DNA from: Selenomonadaceae bacterium | GTDB taxonomy: Bacteria > Bacillota > Negativicutes > Selenomonadales > Selenomonadaceae | Length of the DNA stretch: 40,326 nt | Direction of reading: 5' to 3' | Assembly: GCA_017428215.1 (NCBI GenBank) | Contig: JAFRRH010000026.1 | Location: forward strand, 1 to 40,326 | In this document: positions 1 through 7,850 of the stretch, in pieces | Position numbering within the stretch: position 1 is the stretch's first letter | Layout: every line of letters begins with the position of its first letter | The notes under the pieces: model-generated | The model's database searches: none | What the model was told of the DNA's origin: nothing | What the model saw: only the letters and a program-made list of their open reading frames with translations | Position numbers and translations under genes: made by a program

Positions 1-291
1 AACACGTTTATCGTTGACATAAATTCCGTAGTCGTGACGCAGGGCGTCGTTGATGTGGCTATAACTCTTGTCCGTGTACTCACAATAAATTTTCTCTACG
101 ACTTTAGCAAGACGTTCATTCACGCGCACTCTTTGACTTATTTTACCGGACGCCCATTTGTAATAAGCCAACCGCTAAACATGAGCCAACTTGCAAAGCT
201 CCTCGATAGGATAGCCTTTTTCTTTGTGGCAATCCCGTATCGCCTTATAAAAACGAACTTGCCTTACTTGCCCTAAAAATCCCCCTTCCAG
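1..291 (-). pseudogene. IS3-family transposase OrfB remnant (N-terminal part)
   Basis: Reading the minus strand from about 291 gives a continuous frame with FYKAIRDCHKEKGYP, a helix-turn-helix stretch LAYYKW, and YGIYVNDKRV at the window edge. This matches the N-terminal HTH region of IS3-family OrfB proteins. The frame is broken by an in-frame TAG at 175-177, where a Gln (CAG) would be expected before RLAYYKW, and it is cut off upstream by the IS5 insertion at 294. It also runs off the window at position 1, so the catalytic core is not visible. It is a dead fragment as seen here. Confidence 0.72.
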
Positions 292-294
292 TTA

Positions 295-1156
295 GGAGCT
301 GTTGGTAAATTAAAGGTGAATAGAGCAAGCGGCAAGTAAGACAAAATTGAAAAAGCAGGTGGACAATTTGTCGAAACGAGTAGCAATGTGGCGATAATTC
401 TTGATACGTTGAAAGAAGCGTTCAACAATGTTGTGTCGCCTATACAAGTCGGAGTCGAATTTGTGTTTCGTATTGAAGTTGGATTTATCTGGGATACAAA
501 CGATTGCGCCGCGTTCTTCGAGATAATAACGAATAGATTGTCAAGAATAAGCCTTGTCAGCGAGAATTTTTTTTGACTGCAAGCTCAATCCCGGCAAGTA
601 AATCAAGAGCAGGTTGAGAGTCGTGAATAGAATCCCTACCCACCGGTCAAGACAACGCCTAGAAGTTGCATTCTTTCATTGATGATAACGTAAATTTTGA
701 TATTCTTGCCGCCGCGCGATGAAACGATTGCTTGATTCTTCAAACCCGAACAGGCACTCTGATGGACTTTGCAAAACGTCGAATCAATTTCGAGCAAAGC
801 AGAATGAGCGGCGTCGGTAGTGAGTGATTGTAACAGTAATTGAAATAAGCCGCTCGCGCACCATTGGCGAAACTTATGATAAATGTTGTTCCAATTTCCG
901 TAACGGGCGGGTAAATCTCGCCAACGTGCTCCCGTGCGCAGTATACACAAAATCCCTTTAAGAACCATGCGGGGATTAAGCGTAGGGCGTCCCACTTTCT
1001 TCGGCTCCTTGAACAAATATTTTATTCGATCCCATTGAGCTTCTGTTAATTCTTTGTGATAAAATGAATTAGGCATAAGCTTTTCCCTACTTTCAAACTC
1101 ATTTTATCAGAGAATCGCTTATGTTTTTCTTTTTACTTGAGTTTACCAACAACCCC
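295..1156 (-). mobile_element. IS5-family insertion sequence, full length but inactivated
   Basis: Two ends are visible as an imperfect inverted repeat: GGAGCTGTTGGTAAA at 295-309 and, on the other strand, GGGGTTGTTGGTAAA ending at 1156 (13 of 15 match). The element is 862 bp and is flanked by TA on both sides (293-294 and 1157-1158), fitting a TA target duplication as in IS427-type IS5 elements. Its single transposase frame runs on the minus strand and is broken. It sits inside older IS3 debris. A second, truncated relative lies at 39778-40031 and an end-only remnant at about 20227. Confidence 0.8.
310..1076 (-). pseudogene. IS5-family transposase, frame broken
   Basis: The first part (1076 to 636) is an intact frame of 146 codons beginning MPNSFYHKELTEAQW, with the N-terminal signature GARWRDLPARYGNW of IS5/DUF4096 transposases and the first catalytic Asp region (LLEIDSTFCKVHQ). 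It stops at a TAG just after LTGG. The C-terminal DDE part continues in another frame (HDSQPALDLLAGIEL, YLEERGAIVCIPDKSNF, then RRHNIVERFFQRIKNYR), and itself contains a TGA near 557. The break lies at a stretch containing AGAATCCCTACCC on the plus strand (629-641). IS5-group elements can use frameshifting, but two lesions make this a pseudogene. Confidence 0.78.
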
Positions 1157-1296
1157 TAGTAGCGATACTTCAAATTTTTGGGTTGCTAAACTAACTTGAC
1201 GAATTTCCCCATTCCTCCAGTGCCATTACAGATCCTTCTCTGGTTCGAGTTTCGCTTTTCGATATCGATTCAACCGATTATAAACGCAACGTCTTT

Positions 1297-1494
1297 TCAA
1301 CATTGAACAAGTCGCACAAGATTCTCAATTCGGTTGCACTGTTCAAAGATTTTTAAGCTGTAATAGCCTTTATCCATTATTGCTAATATTTTTTTAGACT
1401 CGGCAAGAAGAGATAACATTTTTACTACGGCTTTGCGCTCATCGATTTTATTCTTTGCCTCTATCATGTATTCGAGAAAATTTTTGTTCTCCAT
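1297..1494 (-). pseudogene. transposase fragment (IS4-like DDE core, tentative)
   Basis: A 65-codon frame starts MENKNFLEYMIEAKNKIDE and contains KKILAIMDKGYYSLKIF. The hydrophobic-D-K/R-GYYS pattern is what surrounds the second catalytic Asp in IS4-like transposases. Nothing before or after it in the frame resembles the rest of such a protein. It is probably a decayed fragment among other mobile-element debris. The family assignment is tentative. Confidence 0.4.
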
Positions 1495-1653
1495 GATAAT
1501 TTACGGTTCGTACGATTAAATTGACTACGCTAGCACATTCGCGTAAAAAGCTATCGATAATTTTTCTACAAAAAAGAGAAATAAGCATGAATCAACGCCG
1601 GCAATTTCTCTGAAAAAATTGATTGTAATTATCTCCGCGTCGCTCAATAAGCT

Positions 1654-1794
1654 TTATCAACTTTCGGGGGCTATTTCTTTCCTTCGACAGAAATGATTGA
1701 CGAACTCAAATTAAAATTTCTGCGCCAACCGCTTTACGGCATGAGCATTGAATATATTGATAATCGAATTTTGCTATACGCGGCTCAAAAGTAA
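1654..1794 (+). pseudogene. possible remnant of a group II intron maturase C-terminus
   Basis: A short plus-strand frame ends with FLRQPLYGMSIEYIDNR followed by ILLYAAQK and TAA. The pattern S-I-E-Y-x-D-N-R-x-x-L-Y-x-A-Q resembles the region just before the C-terminal HNH motif of some group II intron reverse transcriptases. The HNH itself is missing. Recognition rests on about 20 residues from memory and could be wrong. Confidence 0.3.
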
Positions 1795-2016
1795 CTATGC
1801 TCGGTTAAGGTAGAAAGGTTCGTTTGAAAGTGATTTTTTAGCTTGAAACTGATTTTGAAATAAATTTTGGAGCTTGCAACAGCTCTTGAGGCTTAAAAAT
1901 GGGCAAAAAATCCAGCGTACGTGATAACTATCTGTAATATCGAATTTTTATAAGTGACTATGCAGAAAACAAATTTTTTGTTATCATGTAAAAAAGTTTT
2001 GCAAGGAGAAATAAAT
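1795..2016. other. intergenic, upstream of the macB-like operon
   Basis: No supportable gene is seen here. The stretch is AT-rich and must hold the promoter of the exporter operon. A TAATAT near 1936 could be a -10 element, but no convincing -35 was found. No macA gene lies upstream; that space is filled with mobile-element remains. Confidence 0.4.
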
Positions 2017-2727
2017 ATGTCAAACGTCGTGACGATAACGGGCGTGAAGAAACTTTACAAAATGGGTTCAGAGACAGTAGCCGCGCTAAACGGCGTGGAC
2101 TTAATCATTGACGAGGGCGAATTCGTTGCGCTAATGGGTCCGTCTGGTTCGGGCAAGTCAACTCTGATGAATATTTTAGGTTGCCTTGACCGCCCGACCG
2201 TTGGTTCGTATAAATTATTAGGGCAGGAAGTCAGCGGGCTTTCAGACGACGACCTTGCGCGAATTAGAAATAAAACTATTGGCTTCGTCTTCCAAAATTT
2301 TAATCTGCTACCGAAATTGACGAGTTTGGAAAATGTCGCATTGCCTGCAGTTTATGCGGGCATTGGAACTAAGGAAAGATTATCTTTGGCAATGGACGCG
2401 CTGAAAAAAGTTTCATTAGAAGACCGCGCACAACATTTGCCCGGCGAATTATCGGGCGGTCAACGTCAAAGAGTGGCAATCGCGCGCGCAATCGCAATGA
2501 AACCCGCAATTTTAATGGCAGATGAACCGACGGGCAATCTTGACACTAAATCGACAGGCGAAATTATGGAAATCTTCCGCGACTTGCACAAAACCGGCTC
2601 GACAATCATATTAGTAACGCACGAACCCGACATTGCGCAAGCCGCCGACCGTCAAATACTCGTTAAGGACGGACAAATTACAATGGACATTTCCAAAGGC
2701 TCAAGCGAAGTTATCGACATTGTTTAA
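2017..2727 (+). CDS. MacB/LolD-type ABC transporter ATPase
   Basis: This 236-residue ATP-binding subunit belongs to the MacB/LolD/FtsE-like group that powers mechanotransmission-type exporters acting on substrates in the periplasm. Visible motifs are Walker A GPSGSGKST (about residue 40), Q-loop FVFQNFNLLP, signature LSGGQRQRVAIARA, Walker B ILMADEPTGNLD and the switch His in LVTHE. The start at 2017 is chosen because AAGGAG lies 7-8 bases before that ATG; an upstream in-frame ATG at 1954 has no such site. The permease follows after 12 bases, so the two form one complex. The adaptor gene macA is not in the window. Substrate unknown; a peptide, antibiotic or lipoprotein is typical for the family. 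Confidence 0.9.
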   Translation: MSNVVTITGVKKLYKMGSETVAALNGVDLIIDEGEFVALMGPSGSGKSTLMNILGCLDRPTVGSYKLLGQEVSGLSDDDLARIRNKTIGFVFQNFNLLPKLTSLENVALPAVYAGIGTKERLSLAMDALKKVSLEDRAQHLPGELSGGQRQRVAIARAIAMKPAILMADEPTGNLDTKSTGEIMEIFRDLHKTGSTIILVTHEPDIAQAADRQILVKDGQITMDISKGSSEVIDIV

Positions 2728-2739
2728 GGAGCAAATCAA

Positions 2740-3957
2740 ATGCTTTTCACTGAACTTTTAAAAATGGCGTGGAGGAGTCTCGGCGCAAATAAATTACGAA
2801 CATTTTTAACTATGTTAGGCGTGATAATCGGTGTGACTTCGGTTATTGCGTTGGTTAGCGTTGGTATGGGCGTCAAAAAAAATATCCTCGATAATATTTC
2901 GAGGCTCGGTTCAAATATGTTGATTGTTATGCCTGGCAGTGCCAATCGCGGCGGCATGAGAGGCGCGGCGGGTTCCGTTATAACTTTGACTTACGACGAC
3001 GCCGAAGCTATCAAAAATAAAATTAAAAATGTCGAATACGTTTCGCCGACGGTGCAAGGCAGTTATCAAGTTGTTTACGGTCACGAGAATTGGAACACGA
3101 CTGTAACCGGCGTTATCCCCGAATATGTCGCTATTCAATCTTTGGAGCTAAAGAGCGGACTTTTTTTCAGCGAACATGATGTTGACGTTCGCAATCGTGT
3201 CGCGGTTATCGGTCCGACTGTTGCCACCAATCTTTTTGAAAGCGTCAATCCCGTTGGCAAAAAAATTCGCATTGGCAACGCGCCCTATACAATTATCGGC
3301 GTGCTTGAAAGTAAAGGACAATCAAGCGGCGGACAAGACCAAGACGATACAGTTTTAATTCCCTTGACGACCGCGCAGGAACGCCTTGTTGGTGTGACTT
3401 ACGTCCGGAGTATCAACGTTCAAGTTTCCGACGCCGATAAAATGGACGAGGTGCAAAGCAACATTGAAAAACTTTTGCGTCAACGGCATAGAATTCGCGA
3501 AGGCGCGGAAGATGACTTCAACGTCCGGAATCTTACAACGTTAATGGAAACGATGACTTCAACAACGACGATGATAACGCTTTTGCTCGGAGCTATTGCG
3601 GGTATTTCGCTAATCGTCGGCGGCGTCGGCATTATGAATATAACTTTGGCGAGTGTAACCGAACGCACGCGAGAAATTGGAATTCGCAAGGCAATCGGCG
3701 CGACGTACTCAAATATTATGCTACAATTTTTAATTGAATCGACGATGATTAGCATAATCGGCGGGCTTATCGGGATTTTGATTGGCATTGGAGCCGCGCA
3801 AGCTATTTCAAAGTTTGGGAGCTTTACGACGGTTATAAGTTGGGTTAGCATTGCCGCAAGTTTTGGTTTTGCGTTGTTCGTAGGAATATTTTTCGGCATG
3901 TTACCTGCGCGGAAGGCGGCGCGGCTCGACCCGATTGAGGCTCTGCGCTACGAATAA
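2740..3957 (+). CDS. MacB/FtsX-family ABC transporter permease
   Basis: This 405-residue membrane subunit partners the preceding ATPase. An N-terminal segment (LRTFLTMLGVIIGVTSVIAL, about residues 20-40) crosses the membrane, followed by a large extracytoplasmic MacB_PCD domain (about 45-240). Three C-terminal transmembrane helices of the FtsX fold follow, including GVGIMNITLASVTERTREIG (about 300-320) and ending LPARKAARLDPIEALRYE, the standard C-terminus of the family. RBS is AAGGAG before ATG 2740. Its stop codon abuts the stop of the convergent pilin gene at 3958 with no space for a terminator. It is not FtsX: the large extracytoplasmic domain and the C-terminus are MacB-like. Confidence 0.9.
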   Translation: MLFTELLKMAWRSLGANKLRTFLTMLGVIIGVTSVIALVSVGMGVKKNILDNISRLGSNMLIVMPGSANRGGMRGAAGSVITLTYDDAEAIKNKIKNVEYVSPTVQGSYQVVYGHENWNTTVTGVIPEYVAIQSLELKSGLFFSEHDVDVRNRVAVIGPTVATNLFESVNPVGKKIRIGNAPYTIIGVLESKGQSSGGQDQDDTVLIPLTTAQERLVGVTYVRSINVQVSDADKMDEVQSNIEKLLRQRHRIREGAEDDFNVRNLTTLMETMTSTTTMITLLLGAIAGISLIVGGVGIMNITLASVTERTREIGIRKAIGATYSNIMLQFLIESTMISIIGGLIGILIGIGAAQAISKFGSFTTVISWVSIAASFGFALFVGIFFGMLPARKAARLDPIEALRYE

Positions 3958-4482
3958 TCAAGGCAACTCCATAAAATAAAATTTTCCTCTGTATTCGGCA
4001 GAAACTTCATTATCGGTAATAATATAAGCATAGGCGCGGCGATAAATTTTTTCGTCCCAAATGCCGCTATTAATCGTGGCGCGGCTCATGAAGTAAATTC
4101 CTTCGACTGAATTTTTTTTGCCGATTTGATTTCCGTTTTCGTCGTAGATTTTGTATTTAAGGTTGGTTCCGTATTCGTTATAATTAGCAATGCTCCCTTG
4201 CTTGCCCCAAACTTCGACCGTTATGTTAATCGTCTGCTCGCCGTGCTTAAAAGTTTTGGTCGTGGTAAAAATTTTTCCAGACGTAAAAGTTTGACCGTTT
4301 ACAATTTCTGCCGCCTCATAAATTCCACTTTCTGCCGCGTTCTGAAGTGCTTGCTCCATTTCAAAGTTGGAAATTTCGCGGGCGTGATTCGTTTCCGCCT
4401 CCGCAAGCCCCTTGACTATCAACGCGACGATTAATATCAAACATAAGCCTAAAACCGTCGCAAATCCTTTTTGTTCAATCAT
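3958..4482 (-). CDS. type IV pilin-like minor protein (PilX/GspK-like position)
   Basis: A 174-residue protein beginning MIEQKGFATVLGLC: a short basic leader ending in Gly, then Phe and a hydrophobic helix (about residues 6-25), as in prepilins processed by PilD. The Glu normally at +5 is not present (residues after the cleavage site are FATVL), which is common in PilX/GspK-like tip pilins. The rest is soluble, with no motif I recognise. The ATG at 4482 is preferred over a GTG at 4500 because GAGGA lies before it, although the spacing is long. It is the last gene of the operon and overlaps the preceding gene by 8 bases. Confidence 0.65.
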   Translation of the reverse strand: MIEQKGFATVLGLCLILIVALIVKGLAEAETNHAREISNFEMEQALQNAAESGIYEAAEIVNGQTFTSGKIFTTTKTFKHGEQTINITVEVWGKQGSIANYNEYGTNLKYKIYDENGNQIGKKNSVEGIYFMSRATINSGIWDEKIYRRAYAYIITDNEVSAEYRGKFYFMELP

Positions 4483-5056
4483 ATATTTTAAATTCCTCAC
4501 AGCTTGGCATGTAAACTGCCGTGCTGATTTTTATTTTGTGGTGCGTAATTTCGCTTTCCAATTCTAGCGTAATGTGTAAAACATTTTTGAGCGGTTCACC
4601 GGAAATTTTATTTTTAGGTTGTGAAAATTTAAATTGAGTAACTCGCGTTTCGCCAAAATAATTATTTCCCGTTATGGGGTTGCCAAGATAATATGTAACT
4701 CTCTTGTAATTTATTTTGGAACCTTCATTTCCAAGACCGCCGGCAAGTATATAAATACGCTTATCTTCGCTGGTCGTTATACTATTGGCAGTTCCCGCTT
4801 TAATCATGCGATAAGTAAAAGTCAACGTAGGTGCGCCATTTTCAGCTATAACTTTTTTAGCGGCGCGGGCATCGTAAATTAGCCGTGATAAAACGTCGTG
4901 AACTTCCTCTTCCAAAACATAATCGGCAAGCTGATTTTTTCCAACGTCGAAAAGTTTAAGACTAACTGTCGCCAAGCCCCAGCCTAGCAAAATTAAAAGC
5001 GGCAAGGCTATCGCGAACTCTGCGAACACGAACCCGCCGCTATTATTTCGGAACAA
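4475..5056 (-). CDS. pseudopilin-like protein (GspJ/PilW-like)
   Basis: A 193-residue protein with a short leader ending NNSGG, then FVFAEFAIALPLLILLGWG: a prepilin cleavage site G/F with Glu at +5 and a long N-terminal helix. Later residues (SRLIYDAR, VTYYLGN, LHITLELE) fit the GspJ/PilW type of minor pseudopilin. The TTG at 5056 is proposed as start: AAAGGA lies about 8 bases upstream and it places the leader at a sensible length. The frame stays open upstream to 5143, but that would overlap the preceding gene by 100 bases. It overlaps the previous gene by 14 bases, as expected for coupled translation. Confidence 0.62.
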   Translation of the reverse strand: MFRNNSGGFVFAEFAIALPLLILLGWGLATVSLKLFDVGKNQLADYVLEEEVHDVLSRLIYDARAAKKVIAENGAPTLTFTYRMIKAGTANSITTSEDKRIYILAGGLGNEGSKINYKRVTYYLGNPITGNNYFGETRVTQFKFSQPKNKISGEPLKNVLHITLELESEITHHKIKISTAVYMPSCEEFKIYD

Positions 5057-5441
5057 CTCGAATCGTCCTTTCCAGTTCAATAAAATCTTCGCGCCCGTTG
5101 GCAGTCCACTCAACTTTAACTGTGACGCTGTGCAAGTTTCCATTAGGTTTATCCGTCGACGTGACGTTAAAAGTTGTCGGAACTTTTTGGCTAAAATTTT
5201 CCGTAGTTAAATCTTCGGGCTTGCCCAAATAATTTAAATCCAACTCGCCATCCGCCGCTTTGCTTTCTATCATGGCAAGTTGTTCGTTCGCCAAATGAAT
5301 TGCCGTCAACTTTAGCACCGATTGCGGATTTCTTACTCGCGGCATGGCGTTCATTAAAAGCATCGCGGCAAATGACGTTATCAGCGTCAAAAAAATTACA
5401 TTGAGCAACATGAAACCGCGCTCGTTGTTTAATCTTCCCAT
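5043..5441 (-). CDS. pseudopilin-like protein (GspI/PilV-like)
   Basis: A 132-residue protein starting MGRLNNERGFMLLNVIF: leader with Arg and Lys-type charge, cleavage at G/F, then a hydrophobic helix (about residues 10-32). Position +5 is Asn rather than Glu. IHLANEQLAMIESKA after the helix is typical of GspI/PilV-type minor pseudopilins, which often read A..LA..QLE. Start and preceding stop overlap as TAATG, so translation is coupled to the upstream pilin gene. Role by family: a minor component initiating or capping a pilus or pseudopilus. Confidence 0.68.
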   Translation of the reverse strand: MGRLNNERGFMLLNVIFLTLITSFAAMLLMNAMPRVRNPQSVLKLTAIHLANEQLAMIESKAADGELDLNYLGKPEDLTTENFSQKVPTTFNVTSTDKPNGNLHSVTVKVEWTANGREDFIELERTIRVVPK

Positions 5442-5911
5442 TATTCTCGACCGCCACGAAAACGCCCGACGCTATCAAAAATAATTGACGTTTTCTTTTT
5501 GAAACGCGAATTCAACATCAAACTATCGCTGATTGCAGGAGTAACTTTGCCCATGTCGTCGAATTTAATTCGCCAAAGTTCAGTGCCATTTTTCTTGGAA
5601 GCTGTCACGCCATTTGAAAAATAATGTTCAGCATAAATTTTATTGGGCGAATTCCTTTTAAAAATATATTGTTCGGGATAAACGATTAAATTTATCGGAT
5701 TGTCGTCAGTGGTGTTAAAATGCGTGTCTTTCATGTTAGTCATTCGATTGAGCGACTGCAAAAATCTTAAATCCGTGTAAAGTTTTTTCGTCTCGTAATC
5801 AAGCGCAACTCTATCGATAACTCTGGCGACGTTTGGAATTGCCGCGCCCATAAGTATAGCGATTATCATTGTGGCGAAAATAATTTCAAGCGTTGCGAAT
5901 CCCTTTTGCAT
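5441..5911 (-). CDS. pseudopilin with classic prepilin leader (GspH/FimT-like)
   Basis: A 156-residue protein starting MQKGFATLEIIFATMIIAIL: short leader, G/F cleavage site, Glu at +5 and a long N-terminal helix, the textbook type IV prepilin pattern. Then RVIDRVALDYETKKLYTDLRFLQSLNR, as in GspH/FimT-type minor pseudopilins. The ATG at 5911 is chosen over a GTG at 5920 because AGGTGA precedes it and the leader has the right length. It follows the FtsE-like gene after 5 bases and overlaps the next pilin by one base (TAATG). Confidence 0.75.
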   Translation of the reverse strand: MQKGFATLEIIFATMIIAILMGAAIPNVARVIDRVALDYETKKLYTDLRFLQSLNRMTNMKDTHFNTTDDNPINLIVYPEQYIFKRNSPNKIYAEHYFSNGVTASKKNGTELWRIKFDDMGKVTPAISDSLMLNSRFKKKTSIIFDSVGRFRGGRE

Positions 5912-5916
5912 AAAAA

Positions 5917-6645
5917 TCACCTGAAATAAAATCTGTCGAAGGACGATTGCGGTTGAGGCGGATTTTCTGAATAAACGCCGCGAGCCTCGTCACGAGTAAT
6001 TTTTCCGCCTGCAATAGCAATAACGCGCCGTTGCATTTGGTCGACGATAGTTTTATCGTGCGTCGCCATTACAATAGTTGTGCCCGCCGCGTTAATCCGT
6101 TGGAAAATGTCCATAATATCCCAACTCGTTTCCGGGTCGAGGTTGCCAGTCGGCTCGTCGGCAATGACAATGCGCGGGTCGTTGACAATCGCACGGGCAA
6201 TCGCTACGCGCTGTTGTTCGCCGCCGCTAAGTTGTGCAGGAAAACTTTTAAACTTATCGCGCAAGCCGACAATGTCCAACACAGTATTAACGCTACGTTG
6301 CATAATTCTGCGCGGAGCCTCGATAACCTGCATTGCAAACGCGACGTTCTCATAAACAGTTTTATCCTCAAGCAAGCGATAATCTTGGAAAATGACGCCC
6401 AGCGACCGCCGCAAATAGGGAACTTCTTTAGGCTTGAGATGTGTAACGTCCTTGCCGTTGACGACGATACTGCCTGACGTGGCAACTTCCTCGTGCATTA
6501 AAAGTTTCATCAGCGTGGACTTGCCGCTACCCGACGTGCCCACGATAAAAACAAATTCGCCGCGCTCAATGTCCAAACTGACTTTATCGAGCGCAAGAAC
6601 GTTGTTATCCTTATAAATTTTGGTTACTTCCTTAAGATGAATCAT
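5917..6645 (-). CDS. ftsE: FtsE-like ABC ATPase inside the pilin operon
   Basis: A 242-residue ABC ATPase with Walker A GTSGSGKST (about residues 35-43), the FtsE-specific stretch GVIFQDYRLLEDKTVYENVA, signature QLSGGEQQRVAIARA, Walker B IVIADEPTGNLDPET and switch His in MATHDK. FtsE normally forms a complex with FtsX that controls septal peptidoglycan hydrolases. Here no ftsX follows: the gene sits between the PilC/GspF platform gene (8-base gap) and four pseudopilins. RBS is AGGAGG six bases from ATG. Either ftsX is elsewhere, or this paralogue serves the pilus machine. Sequence identity as FtsE is strong; the role here is open. Confidence 0.85.
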   Translation of the reverse strand: MIHLKEVTKIYKDNNVLALDKVSLDIERGEFVFIVGTSGSGKSTLMKLLMHEEVATSGSIVVNGKDVTHLKPKEVPYLRRSLGVIFQDYRLLEDKTVYENVAFAMQVIEAPRRIMQRSVNTVLDIVGLRDKFKSFPAQLSGGEQQRVAIARAIVNDPRIVIADEPTGNLDPETSWDIMDIFQRINAAGTTIVMATHDKTIVDQMQRRVIAIAGGKITRDEARGVYSENPPQPQSSFDRFYFR

Positions 6646-6653
6646 TGTTCCTC

Positions 6654-7850
6654 CTATATAAGAGTAGTTACGTCTAAAATCGGCAACATGACCGCGAAAA
6701 CCAACGTCGCCACTATTAGACCTGCTAAAACCGTCCCGAAAATTTCCGCCTTAGCCGGCAGTGAACGCAAGATTTCTTCGACTTCAAAATCTGCCATATT
6801 CTCGCATTGTCGGAGCATGTTGACTAATTCGCCGCTTGCCTCGCCCGTCACGATTAATCCTACATATAGTGGCGGGAAATTTTCTTTGCTGATTAATACG
6901 CCAAAACTTTCGCCGCGCTCCACTGAAAATTTTATCTCGCTTAAAATTTTTCGCACGACTAAATTTTTACTTGCCGCCGCGCAGAATTTTATCGCCTCGT
7001 CCAAAGTTAAGCCGCTCTCAATCAGAAAACTCAATCGTCCGAAAAAATTTCGTAGCTCCACTTCGCGCAAAAGTTTAATTTTTAATCGGAACTTGTCCAA
7101 TAAAAATTTTACCGTCTCAACTTCGCTGACAAGCCACAAGCAAGCTGCGCCACTCAACGTCAACGCGATTAATATTAAAATCCAATACTCCGCTAAAAAT
7201 TTTCCGCCGCGCAGAAGTATTAACGTTACAAGTGGAAGATTGCCGCCTTGTTGCGCGAAAAAACTTTCAAAGACCGGCAAAGTCACGTTGATTAAAACTA
7301 CCGCCGCCGCAAATGCCGCCATAATTACGAACGCCGGATAATACATTGCGCCGCGAACTTTTTTCTCCGTCGAATAGTTGCGCTCAAGTTGAATAGCTAA
7401 CCGCGTCGTAACGTCTTGTAAGTTGCCGCTTGCCTCGCCGATTTCCACTGATTGAATTGCATCTCCGCCGAAAATTATTTCATAGCGCGATAATGCCGAC
7501 GCTAAACTTTCCCCCTCGCCAACTGCCGTCATCAAGCTCGATAAAATTTTTTCCGAAGGATGATTTTTCGCCGCACTCGTCAATGTCTTAAGTGAATCGT
7601 GCAAAGTCATCACGCCCAACATTACGCTCAATTCGCGGAAGAAAATTGCACGCCATTGACCGCCCAATTTTAACTTCAGGTAAAAATTTTCTGCCTCTTG
7701 AGCAAAATCTCCGCGCAACGGTTCCAGCTTGACGACACGCACGCCTTGATAGCTCAATGCGGCATATGCCTCCGCGTAATTCGCCGCCGATAAAGTTCCC
7801 GCCCTTTCGACTGCCTCCGCGTCATAGCCTTTGTATTTAAATTTTTTCAT
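6654..7850 (-). CDS. type IV pilus / type II secretion inner-membrane platform protein (PilC/GspF)
   Basis: A 398-residue protein with two GspF domains: about residues 65-190 (FFRELSVMLGVMTLHDSL, later QSVEIGEASGNL) and 265-390 (FFGRLSFLIESGLTLDEAI, later IVTGEASGELVNM). Transmembrane segments follow each (AFVIMAAFAAAVVLINVTLP, YWILILIALTLSGAACLWLV and a C-terminal VLAGLIVATLVFAVMLP). The protein is the membrane platform that the assembly or retraction ATPase turns or pushes. Length is typical (about 400). Its start lies 14 bases inside the ATPase gene, showing coupled translation. Confidence 0.9.
   Translation of the reverse strand: MKKFKYKGYDAEAVERAGTLSAANYAEAYAALSYQGVRVVKLEPLRGDFAQEAENFYLKLKLGGQWRAIFFRELSVMLGVMTLHDSLKTLTSAAKNHPSEKILSSLMTAVGEGESLASALSRYEIIFGGDAIQSVEIGEASGNLQDVTTRLAIQLERNYSTEKKVRGAMYYPAFVIMAAFAAAVVLINVTLPVFESFFAQQGGNLPLVTLILLRGGKFLAEYWILILIALTLSGAACLWLVSEVETVKFLLDKFRLKIKLLREVELRNFFGRLSFLIESGLTLDEAIKFCAAASKNLVVRKILSEIKFSVERGESFGVLISKENFPPLYVGLIVTGEASGELVNMLRQCENMADFEVEEILRSLPAKAEIFGTVLAGLIVATLVFAVMLPILDVTTLI

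Noticed and set aside
388..576. Plus-strand ORF inside the IS5 element
   Set aside because: It is the complement of the transposase C-terminal part (IVERFFQRIKNYR region) on the minus strand.
2740..3957. Reading the permease as FtsX, the missing partner of the FtsE-like protein
   Set aside because: It has the large MacB_PCD domain and MacB C-terminus and is paired with its own ATPase on the opposite strand.
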